A stretch of DNA of 7,450 bases, taken from Pseudomonadota bacterium. GTDB lineage: Bacteria; Pseudomonadota; Gammaproteobacteria; Burkholderiales; Methylophilaceae. Where the stretch lies: the NCBI GenBank assembly GCA_029549705.1, contig JAKPIR010000052.1, positions 1 through 7,450 on the forward strand. The letters run 5' to 3'. The notes under the pieces were generated by a model, which had not been told where the DNA came from, made no database searches, and saw only the letters and a list, made by a program, of their open reading frames with translations. Shown here piece after piece: positions 1-6,038 of this stretch. Every line of letters starts with the position of its first letter. Position 1 is the stretch's first letter. The position numbers and the translations under genes are program-made.

Positions 1-1
1 G

Positions 2-64
2 CCTGTGATGTTGTCGGTGGTGGCCATTGTTAATCGCAGTCGCACTTGGTATGAAAAAAAATGA
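2..64 (+). CDS. 3' end of probable ACR3-type arsenite efflux permease (partial)
   Basis: This frame is open from the window edge and ends at TGA 62-64. It gives 20 residues: PVMLSVVAIVNRSRTWYEKK. The hydrophobic PVMLSVVAIV stretch followed by a short polar tail with an aromatic pair resembles the end of the last membrane helix of ACR3 arsenite permeases, as I remember that family. The stop lies 10 bp before the ArsC start, and a permease beside arsC is the usual layout of an ars operon. If correct, the protein is an inner-membrane arsenite exporter that removes the product of ArsC. Only the C-terminus is visible, so the call rests mainly on context. Another membrane protein is possible. Confidence 0.5.
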   Translation, partial: PVMLSVVAIVNRSRTWYEKK

Positions 65-74
65 GGAATACAAA

Positions 75-491
75 ATGACAGTGACGATTTATCATAATCC
101 CGCCTGCGGCACGTCTCGAAATACGTTGGCGATGATACGTGCGAGTGGGGTAGAACCGGACGTGATTGAGTACTTAAAAACCCCGCCCACACGTGAAAAA
201 TTGCTGGATATTATTGAAAAAACCGGTGGTGATATTCGTGCGTTAATTCGCGAAAAAGGCACGCCTTATGCAGAATTGGGCTTAGATAATCCTGATTTAT
301 CTGATGAAGCGTTGTTAGACGCCATGTTGCAGCACCCTATTTTAATCAACCGGCCGATTGTGGTAACAGCCAAAGGTGCCAAGCTATGCCGTCCATCTGA
401 GTTAGTGTTAGCTATGCTGGATAACCCCAATATCGGCACATTTACCAAAGAGGATGGCGAAGTGGTGCATGCGTCAACCAAAAGTGCCTAG
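75..491 (+). CDS. arsC: arsenate reductase, glutaredoxin-dependent (ArsC)
   Basis: A 138-residue cytoplasmic enzyme that reduces arsenate to arsenite using glutathione and glutaredoxin; arsenite is then exported. The N-terminus carries the hallmark HNPACGTSRNTL, with catalytic Cys11. Arg59, Arg93 and Arg106 match, with an offset of one, the oxyanion-binding Cys12, Arg60, Arg94 and Arg107 of plasmid R773 ArsC. The length is typical of the family. The frame is open further upstream (from about 27, with another ATG at 51). I chose ATG 75 because GAGGA at 63-67 is a well-spaced ribosome binding site and the protein then begins directly at the conserved MTVTIYHNP strand. It sits 10 bp after the presumed arsenite permease gene and is probably cotranscribed with it. 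The active site looks intact, so it should be functional. Confidence 0.95.
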   Translation: MTVTIYHNPACGTSRNTLAMIRASGVEPDVIEYLKTPPTREKLLDIIEKTGGDIRALIREKGTPYAELGLDNPDLSDEALLDAMLQHPILINRPIVVTAKGAKLCRPSELVLAMLDNPNIGTFTKEDGEVVHASTKSA

Positions 492-501
492 TGCTATGCT
501 G

Positions 502-507
502 TATAAT
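502..507 (+). promoter_or_regulatory. probable -10 element of the prfB promoter
   Basis: A perfect TATAAT lies between the arsC stop and the prfB start, about 30 bp before ATG 537. No convincing -35 hexamer sits 16-18 bp upstream, where the sequence is the end of arsC. A start near 514 would give a leader of about 23 nt. This suggests prfB has its own promoter rather than relying only on readthrough from ars, and no hairpin terminator is visible in between. Confidence 0.5.
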
Positions 508-536
508 CCTAATTTTTTACGAATTTAGTGCCTGAC

Positions 537-1641
537 ATGGAAGCCGAACAACTCAATATTATCAATAACCGCCTCGCTGATTTAAGCGCCCGCAGCCTTG
601 CCCTTCGGGGGTATCTTTGACTTTGAAAACAAGTCGCAACGTCTAGCAGAAGTTAACGGCCTGCTTGAAGACCCCAATGTCTGGAACGATTCAGAAAAAG
701 CGCAAAAACTTGGCAAAGAAAAACGCGCCCTGGAGCTGATTGTAAACAGTTTGCAATCGGTCGAAAACAGCTTGAATGACAGCCAAGAGCTATTCGAAAT
801 GGCGCGTGAAGAAAACGATGATGATACTTTGCGCAGTGTGGACAGCGATACCCGGCTAATTGAAAAACAGGTGGCTGAAATGGAGTTTCGCCGCATGTTT
901 TCAGGTGAATTGGACAGCGCGAACTGCTTTGTGGAGTTTCAGTCTGGCAGCGGTGGTACCGAGGCGCAAGATTGGGCGGCCATGCTGTTGCGTATGTATT
1001 TGCGCTATTGCGAGCGCAAAGGCTTTAAGGTTGAAGTGCTGGAAGAGTCTGACGGTGACGTGGCTGGCATCAAAGGTGCTTCTATTAAAGTATCGGGTGA
1101 CTATGCATACGGCACATTACGCACCGAAAATGGCGTGCATCGCTTAGTACGAAAATCCCCTTTTGATAGCAATGCCAAACGCCATACCAGTTTTGCCAGC
1201 GTGCAGATTTTTCCTGAAGTGGATGACAGCATTCAAATTGAAATCAACCCAGCCGATTTACGCATTGATACATACCGCGCCTCGGGTGCGGGTGGCCAGC
1301 ATATTAATAAAACCGATTCGGCCGTGCGTATTACGCACATTCCCACCGGCGTGGTCGTGCAGTGCCAAAATGACAGGAGCCAACATCGTAATCGCGATGA
1401 AGCCATGAATATGCTCAAAGGCGCGTTGTACAATCTAGAGTTAAATAAGCGCAATGCTGAAAAACAAGCCCTAGAAGATGCTAAAACAGACATCGGCTGG
1501 GGACATCAAATTCGCAGCTACGTGCTAGACCAAGGGCGTATTAAAGATTTACGCACCAATGTAGAAATCGGTAACACACAGGCCGTGTTGGATGGAGATT
1601 TAGACCCGTTTATTCAAGAAAGCTTAAAGCAGGGCGTTTAG
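537..1641 (+). CDS. prfB: peptide chain release factor 2 (RF2), with programmed +1 frameshift
   Basis: RF2 recognises UGA and UAA stop codons in the ribosomal A site and triggers peptide release. The gene is read in two frames: codons 1-27 from ATG 537 to CTT 615-617, then in-frame UGA 618-620, where a +1 shift resumes at GAC 619 and continues to TAG 1639-1641. The product is 367 residues, against 365 in E. coli. The stop-codon recognition tripeptide SPF is at residues 207-209, and the catalytic GGQ is at 252-254 within RASGAGGQH. Residue 248 is Ala, equivalent to E. coli position 246, where K-12 carries Thr. I rejected an uninterrupted start at TTG 598 because it would lose the conserved N-terminus. 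No strong Shine-Dalgarno precedes ATG 537. prfB is often followed by lysS in Proteobacteria; here vapBC follows instead. Confidence 0.96.
607..620 (+). promoter_or_regulatory. RF2 autoregulatory +1 frameshift site
   Basis: The core reads GGGGG (607-611), TAT, then CTT TGA C (615-621). This matches the E. coli prfB signal, in which an internal Shine-Dalgarno-like AGGGGG lies 3 nt before the slippery CUU and UGA. Here the first base is C rather than A, leaving five G to pair with the anti-Shine-Dalgarno of 16S rRNA. When RF2 is scarce, termination at UGA is slow and the P-site tRNA slips +1 onto UUU, so full-length RF2 is made. When RF2 is plentiful, a 27-residue peptide is released. The mechanism is established for prfB; the motif is read directly here. 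Confidence 0.95.
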
Positions 1642-1646
1642 CCGTA

Positions 1647-1675
1647 TTGCATTCAAAAAAACCATGCTATATACT
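1647..1675 (+). promoter_or_regulatory. sigma70-type promoter of vapBC
   Basis: TTGCAT at 1647-1652 and TATACT at 1670-1675 are separated by exactly 17 bp, close to the consensus TTGACA-17-TATAAT. The expected start is near 1682, about 29 nt before the vapB ATG and inside the inverted repeat at 1681-1697. The -35 box begins only 6 bp after the prfB stop. It is the only convincing promoter seen upstream of the vapBC-jet gene run. Confidence 0.75.
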
Positions 1676-1680
1676 AATGC

Positions 1681-1697
1681 AATATACATTGTATATT
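1681..1697. promoter_or_regulatory. VapB(C) operator: perfect 8-bp inverted repeat
   Basis: AATATACA (1681-1688) and TGTATATT (1690-1697) are exact reverse complements around a single central T. The repeat covers the predicted transcription start just after the -10 box, so a bound repressor would block transcription. VapB antitoxins bind such palindromes through an AbrB-type N-terminal domain, and VapC acts as co-repressor; this is established for the family. A related half-site, GCTATATACT (1666-1675), overlaps the -10 box and lies 13 bp upstream of GCAATATACA (1679-1688) in the same orientation. It could be an extra binding site. Confidence 0.8.
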
Positions 1698-1710
1698 AGG
1701 GGTAAATATC

Positions 1711-1944
1711 ATGAGTACAAGCACTGTTTTTATCAACAATCGCACGCAAGCTGTGCGTCTGCCAGCCGATGTACGCCTGCCTGAAAATGTAAAACAAGTC
1801 ACCGTGCGCGCTGTGGGTAAAGAGCGCATTATCGCGCCATTGCAAGCAAGCTGGGATAGCTTTTTTATGAGCGAAACTAAAGCGACTGATGACTTTTTGA
1901 CAGATCGCGCCACTCAAACGCAAGTCGAGCGCGAGGCGTTGTAG
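1711..1944 (+). CDS. vapB: antitoxin VapB (AbrB/SpoVT-type)
   Basis: A 77-residue antitoxin that neutralises VapC and represses its own operon. The N-terminal part, TVFINNRTQAVRLP followed by LPENVKQVTV and a basic KERI segment (about residues 5-45), is the swapped-hairpin DNA-binding domain found in VapB of enterobacterial VapBC (MvpA). The acidic and aromatic C-terminal part (about 46-77, with WDSFF and DDFL) is the usual toxin-binding tail. AGGGG at 1698-1702 lies 8 nt before the ATG as ribosome binding site. The stop TAG (1942-1944) shares its last G with the vapC GTG start, so translation is coupled. The length and motifs look complete. Confidence 0.92.
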   Translation: MSTSTVFINNRTQAVRLPADVRLPENVKQVTVRAVGKERIIAPLQASWDSFFMSETKATDDFLTDRATQTQVEREAL

Positions 1945-2348
1945 TGATTCAATTTTTACTCGATACCAATATCGTTATTTACGTCATCAAGCGTCGCCCC
2001 ATTGAAGTGATGGCAACGTTTAACCAAAACGCCAGCCGTATGGCAATATCCAGTATCACATTGGCGGAACTCATCCACGGTGCAGAAAAAAGCAGCAAAC
2101 CCGCCCATAATTATTCTGTTATTGAAGACTTTTGTAGCCGCCTAGAAGTGCTACCCTACACCGCAAAAGCCGCCCAACATTACGGCAGTATTCGCGCTGC
2201 GCTCGAAAAAAGCGGCCAAACCATCGGCGTAAATGACTTACACATAGCCGCCCATGCGCGCAGTGAAGGCTTGGTGCTGGTCACAAACAATTTACGCGAG
2301 TTTGAGCGTGTCCCGGCATTACAATTAGAAAATTGGGTTGCCATTTAG
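1944..2348 (+). CDS. vapC: toxin VapC (PIN-domain ribonuclease)
   Basis: A 134-residue PIN-domain endoribonuclease. Enterobacterial relatives cleave initiator tRNA in the anticodon loop; the target here is inferred only. The active-site acids are visible: Asp7 in FLLDTNIVIY, Glu42 in TLAELIHGAE, Asp98 in GVNDLHIAAHA, and the closing TNNLREFERVP with Asn116 and Glu119, as in the MvpT/VapC group. Translation starts at GTG 1944, which overlaps the vapB stop by one base, with GAGG at 1933-1936 spaced 7 nt upstream. The protein is full length with no missing catalytic residue, so the toxin is probably active and held in check by VapB. The next gene, jetA, starts 19 bp downstream with no terminator between them. 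Confidence 0.94.
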   Translation: MIQFLLDTNIVIYVIKRRPIEVMATFNQNASRMAISSITLAELIHGAEKSSKPAHNYSVIEDFCSRLEVLPYTAKAAQHYGSIRAALEKSGQTIGVNDLHIAAHARSEGLVLVTNNLREFERVPALQLENWVAI

Positions 2349-2367
2349 GTGAATCGAGTGAGTTATT

Positions 2368-3642
2368 TTGCAACATTTTAACGAAAGCGCTTTTCAAGAT
2401 TTTTTATCCCCAGGCATTGCGCCGCGTGATGTGGACGCACTGTTTCCCTTATTGCAATCGGCAAATGTCATTCAAGCCTTAATCGCGCTTTTTCGCGGTG
2501 GTAGTGAAGAAGTAATGATACGTTTGGCCATTTTGCGTGAAATAGCCTCGCGTGCCGATGCGCCGGAGTGGACGCCGCAACAACTGCAAAATCATTTAAG
2601 TTTTATAGATAATACCAAGTTGGAAACCGTGCTTAAGCGCCTGCGTGAGCATGATTTATTGCTGTGGGATGCTGAGCGCAGGCTGTACCAGCTTTCTAGC
2701 TTGGCGCGCATGATATTGTCATCACTTTCAAATCTGGTGAGTTTTGGTCGCAAGGATGACGAATTGGGCTATTTGTTTTCGCAAATTGCAGCGGGCGATG
2801 CGGTTGGGCAGCTGAATGCGGAAACGCTGAATAATTTATTGGCGCGCTTAAATGAGCTGGAAAGTTTTTTTTCGCAAGCCGTGTTATCAGGGTCTGAATT
2901 TAGATTGAAGGCGGCGCAAAGCCGTTTAGCCACCGCGCAAAAATGGATGGCGCATGGCACGGAGATTTTGCAAAGTTTAGGCGTAAATGGTTTTGCGGAT
3001 GATGCGAGTTGGAAAATCGCGCAAAAAATTGGCGATAGCCAATCGCGCATGATGCGCATGGCTTCGGTTTTTCAAAATGAGTTGGCAAAAATCGCACGGC
3101 AACGCGTGATGTTGTCGGATGGCGGTTTGAGTTCATCCGAATTAGCCGCCTGGCTTAAAGCGCAATCCGTAGAAAAGTTGGCAGATTTGTGTGAGCAAAA
3201 TATCGCCCAAGTGCCTGAGCCTTTATATCTTTTACCCGATGTCATGCTGGATGTTGCCGAAGCGTTTTTAGAGCGTGATATTTTGGACAAAAAAACATCG
3301 ACCATGCCGTCGCCCGTTGAAGTTGAGGTGGCGCAGGATGTGCCGTTTGAATATCCTCCGCAATTGCAGGGCTTAAACAACATGCTATCGCGTATTGAGC
3401 GCAGTGTTTCCTTGGCGGATATTGTGGTGGGTGGTGATTTTAGCGCGGCTTCTTACCGTTATTCATTGCTTACATTTTTGGGCGAGAAAAATGTAGATGC
3501 TGATTTGGCGGCTTTGGCCGAGCAACCTGTGGAGGTTCTGCATGATGATAACGCGGCTTTGCAAACCATTAATCAAAATGAAATTGCGCAGATGACGGTA
3601 GGCACAATCAACCCAATACGGAGCAAGCAGGATGGAGTTTAG
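2368..3642 (+). CDS. jetA: Wadjet JetA-like kleisin subunit (MukF/MksF-like role)
   Basis: A 424-residue protein placed where JetA lies in jetABCD operons. JetA is the kleisin that bridges the heads of the JetC SMC dimer and binds JetB. Residues about 40-115 look like a winged-helix domain (WTPQQLQNHLSF, then KLETVLKRLREHDLLLWD and a YQLSSLARM wing). Residues about 120-260 are helical, and the rest may form the C-terminal head-binding part. I see no obvious DUF3375 signature, the family of type I JetA and MksF, so the call rests on context and architecture. The likely start is TTG 2368: an in-frame stop at 2359-2361 excludes longer forms, and the next ATG (2515) would remove conserved-looking sequence. 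The Shine-Dalgarno is weak (GTGAG, 2358-2362), so expression may be low or coupled to vapC. It overlaps jetB by 11 bp. Confidence 0.72.
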   Translation: MQHFNESAFQDFLSPGIAPRDVDALFPLLQSANVIQALIALFRGGSEEVMIRLAILREIASRADAPEWTPQQLQNHLSFIDNTKLETVLKRLREHDLLLWDAERRLYQLSSLARMILSSLSNLVSFGRKDDELGYLFSQIAAGDAVGQLNAETLNNLLARLNELESFFSQAVLSGSEFRLKAAQSRLATAQKWMAHGTEILQSLGVNGFADDASWKIAQKIGDSQSRMMRMASVFQNELAKIARQRVMLSDGGLSSSELAAWLKAQSVEKLADLCEQNIAQVPEPLYLLPDVMLDVAEAFLERDILDKKTSTMPSPVEVEVAQDVPFEYPPQLQGLNNMLSRIERSVSLADIVVGGDFSAASYRYSLLTFLGEKNVDADLAALAEQPVEVLHDDNAALQTINQNEIAQMTVGTINPIRSKQDGV

Positions 3643-4336
3643 TCCACAACAATTCAGCGCGAGGCTCATTGCCAGCCGCTATTTACCGCGTGAAGACAAT
3701 GCAGTACGTAGGCTGTTGGTGGATTTAGGCTTTAGGCAAGAGGTAGAAGCTAATTTGGCCGCATGCGGCTTGCGTTTGCTGGATCACCCTTTTGCTGCAT
3801 ACGTGGCCGTGGCGCTGATGCGCGAAACCGAAGGCGCGGTGTTTGACGATGGCGAGCAATGGCAAAGCAGCAATATTGCCTTGCCTAAAGATGCCATTGC
3901 CCTGCTGGTGGTGCTGTGGGCGTTGATTATATTGCCCAAGCGCGAGCGCCAATTGGGGCGCGAAGTGGAAGACGGTCAAGGCGATATGTTTGGCAACATT
4001 GTAAAAGCCGTGGGTGAGGATGTTTCGCGCGGCATTGCTGAAAACGTGTTGCTGGAAGATTTTGGCAAGCTATTTGGCGGCAAAGGCCGCATTAGCATTA
4101 ACTTGGGCGTACTTAGCCGATTAGGCTTGATTGAACGCAGAAACAAAGTGATTTGCGAAGGGCCATTATTGGACTTGGTGTTTGATTACGCCGAAATGGC
4201 ACCACGTATTATCCACGGCGCAATGGGCGATTTAATTCGTGCGCAAAATGGTGTGGCACCTTTGCAAGATGCGGACGACGGCGATGACGACACACTGCTA
4301 GACGATACGAAACCAGAGGATGCTTCAGATGTTTAG
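3632..4336 (+). CDS. jetB: Wadjet JetB-like subunit (MukE/MksE-like)
   Basis: A 234-residue protein in the JetB position. JetB is the KITE (tandem winged-helix) subunit that dimerises on the JetA kleisin and helps form the loop-extruding SMC complex. The segment FAAYVAVALMRETEGAVF is followed by a hydrophobic helix (ALLVVLWALIILP), then LEDFGKLFGG and INLGVLSRLGLIERR, which reads as a second winged helix, as in MukE/DUF4194-type proteins. The last 22 or so residues are an acidic tail (DDGDDD, LLDD) of unknown role. The start ATG 3632 lies inside the end of jetA (11-bp overlap) with GGAG at 3620-3623, 8 nt upstream. Its size fits JetB/MksE. The hydrophobic helix is too isolated and flanked by charge to suggest a membrane protein. 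Family assignment is from pattern and context. Confidence 0.7.
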   Translation: MEFSPQQFSARLIASRYLPREDNAVRRLLVDLGFRQEVEANLAACGLRLLDHPFAAYVAVALMRETEGAVFDDGEQWQSSNIALPKDAIALLVVLWALIILPKRERQLGREVEDGQGDMFGNIVKAVGEDVSRGIAENVLLEDFGKLFGGKGRISINLGVLSRLGLIERRNKVICEGPLLDLVFDYAEMAPRIIHGAMGDLIRAQNGVAPLQDADDGDDDTLLDDTKPEDASDV

Positions 4337-6038
4337 GCTCACCAATTTAGAAGTCATTCATTGGGATTATTGGCAACGGTTTACCGTGCCGTTGGATGCG
4401 TCCATTGTCACGATTGTGGGGCCAAATGGTTCAGGTAAAACCACCTTATTAGATGCGCTACGCACCTTGTTAGCGCTGGATTGCTCAAAGAAACGCGATT
4501 ACAAACGCTATGTGCGCCGTAATGGCGAAAGCTTTGCCTGGCTGCGCGGCGTGGTGGATAACAGCCGCCCAATCAACAGCAGCAAACGCCCGTTTGGCTT
4601 GCCTTATACCAACGACAAAATCACGCTGGCGTGCCGAATTGATAAAAAAGGCGGCGATTGGGAACGCAAATACTGGATTGCCGAAGGCGAAGTGAGCATT
4701 GAGCAAATAGAAGCGCAAGGCCAAATGTATGGTGTAAAGGATTTTCAGCGGCAATTACACGCCGCAGGGTTATCGCCCGCCATTGCTAAAGTGCTATCAC
4801 TAGAGCAAGGTCAAACCGATAAGCTGTGCGAGCTTTCAGAGCGTGAGCTATTAAAACTGGTGTTTGAAGTATTTGGCGATGAAGACGTGCTGACGCGCTA
4901 TCAGGAAGCGCGGCATCACCAAGAGCAAACCGCGCGTGAATTGCAAGACACGGAAAACAATTTAAAAGCGCAAGAAAACCATTTGCAAGCCTATGAAGCG
5001 CGGGTGAATCGGTATTTAGAATGGCAAAACCTAAACCAGGAGCGCACCGTGCTGGTGAGTGAGTTTAAGCCGCGCTTGGAGTTTTATGCGCTCACCAAAG
5101 AAGCCGAAAATGCCAGCCGCACCTTGCAAACTTCAAAGCGTGATTGGTTTAGCAAGCGGCAAGAGCGGGTGGCAGTGAAAAACCTGCAAGCGCAAAAGCA
5201 CGTTGAAATTGCAGATTTTGAAACACGTAAAGTCATCGCCGCGCAAACAGTGAGTGCTATCCACACTAAACTGGGGGAGGCTAATAAGGCTTTAGGACGT
5301 GTAGAAGTGGTGGTGGAACAGCAGGATGCTTTGTTAAAACAAGCGAATGAAGCGGGCACAGAGTGCGCAAAAGACACGCAAAATTTAGATGCGCTGGAAA
5401 ATAAGCGCGATGCGCTACGCCAACAGTTGGCGGGCTTAACCGCGCAAGAAACGCAACTTAATGAAACCCTGGAAAACCTGGCCAATGGCAAACGTGCAGA
5501 CCCACATGACGTGGCAAACTTTAGGCAGGCTTTAGATAAGGCAGGCATTGCACATGATTTGCTCACCGATTTGGTTGAGATTACCGATACTAGCTGGCAA
5601 GCGGCAGTAGAGGCGGTGCTGTCATCCTCTGCGCACATTGTTTTGCTGGCAGATAAAAAAGACGAAGCGCGGGCGTTGAGCCTGGGCGAGCAATTGAAAT
5701 ATCGGCATTACATTGTGCCAGAACGCGCCATTGCGCCGCTTGCACCTAAAAATTCGTTGCTTGAAGTTGTTAAGTTTTCACGTGATGTCCCTGAATGGGT
5801 TTCGCGGCTATTGGCTGGTATTACACGGGTTGAAGATGCCAAGGCAGGTGCCAGTTTGCCACGTAACGAAGATTGGGTGACGCGTCTTGGTTATTTGCGC
5901 GAGCGACGTGGCGGGCGATTTGCCGCGCCGGAGCAAGCACGCTTTGGCCGTGCGCGCGCAGTTGGAAAAAATTCAAAAGCAATCGAATGCATTATTTGCA
6001 CAGTTAAAACCCATCAATGCCGACATTCAAAGCATTAA
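4329..6038 (+). CDS. jetC: Wadjet JetC SMC ATPase, N-terminal segment (frame broken)
   Basis: JetC is the SMC-type ATPase motor that extrudes plasmid DNA loops. This segment holds the N-terminal head with Walker A GPNGSGKTT at residues 31-39, a Q-loop region (SLEQGQ, Gln160), a first coiled-coil arm at about 190-390, and a hinge-like domain from about 398 (AHDLLTDLVEI, then WQAAVEAVL) to about 535 (GYLRERRGGRF). True coding ends near 5957. The remaining 26 or so codons to TGA 6036-6038 are out-of-frame sequence ending IICTVKTHQCRHSKH, unlike a coiled coil. I chose ATG 4329 over ATG 4320 because AGAGGA (4315-4320) is correctly spaced for 4329 but overlaps the 4320 codon. It overlaps jetB by 8 bp. 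Alone, this half lacks Walker B and cannot form a complete ATPase. Confidence 0.85.
   Translation: MFRLTNLEVIHWDYWQRFTVPLDASIVTIVGPNGSGKTTLLDALRTLLALDCSKKRDYKRYVRRNGESFAWLRGVVDNSRPINSSKRPFGLPYTNDKITLACRIDKKGGDWERKYWIAEGEVSIEQIEAQGQMYGVKDFQRQLHAAGLSPAIAKVLSLEQGQTDKLCELSERELLKLVFEVFGDEDVLTRYQEARHHQEQTARELQDTENNLKAQENHLQAYEARVNRYLEWQNLNQERTVLVSEFKPRLEFYALTKEAENASRTLQTSKRDWFSKRQERVAVKNLQAQKHVEIADFETRKVIAAQTVSAIHTKLGEANKALGRVEVVVEQQDALLKQANEAGTECAKDTQNLDALENKRDALRQQLAGLTAQETQLNETLENLANGKRADPHDVANFRQALDKAGIAHDLLTDLVEITDTSWQAAVEAVLSSSAHIVLLADKKDEARALSLGEQLKYRHYIVPERAIAPLAPKNSLLEVVKFSRDVPEWVSRLLAGITRVEDAKAGASLPRNEDWVTRLGYLRERRGGRFAAPEQARFGRARAVGKNSKAIECIICTVKTHQCRHSKH

Noticed and set aside
1..27. 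Possible divergent minus-strand gene starting at 27 (MATTDNITG...)
   Set aside because: Only nine codons are visible, there is no ribosome binding site, and the + strand frame over the same bases gives a better permease-like C-terminus.
27..74. N-terminal extension of arsC upstream of ATG 75
   Set aside because: It lies inside the presumed permease end, and the Shine-Dalgarno GAGGA at 63-67 fits ATG 75.
860..1408. Small + strand open frames inside prfB (860-1147, 1163-1408)
   Set aside because: They lie in an alternative frame of a firmly identified gene and show no domain or start signal.
598..1641. prfB as a simple uninterrupted gene starting at TTG 598
   Set aside because: The exact RF2 frameshift signal lies at 607-621, and ATG 537 supplies the missing N-terminus; the combined 367 residues match the RF2 family length.
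5084..5638. 184-codon minus-strand open frame
   Set aside because: It is the mirror of the jetC coiled-coil and hinge coding sequence; its Ser/Ala/Cys-rich composition is typical of a shadow frame, and it has no supporting start signals.
5940..6038. Programmed +1 recoding in jetC like that in prfB
   Set aside because: There is no stop codon at the shift point, no Shine-Dalgarno-like stimulator at prfB-like spacing, and the zero frame runs on for about 26 codons. Slippage, mutation or sequence error fits better.
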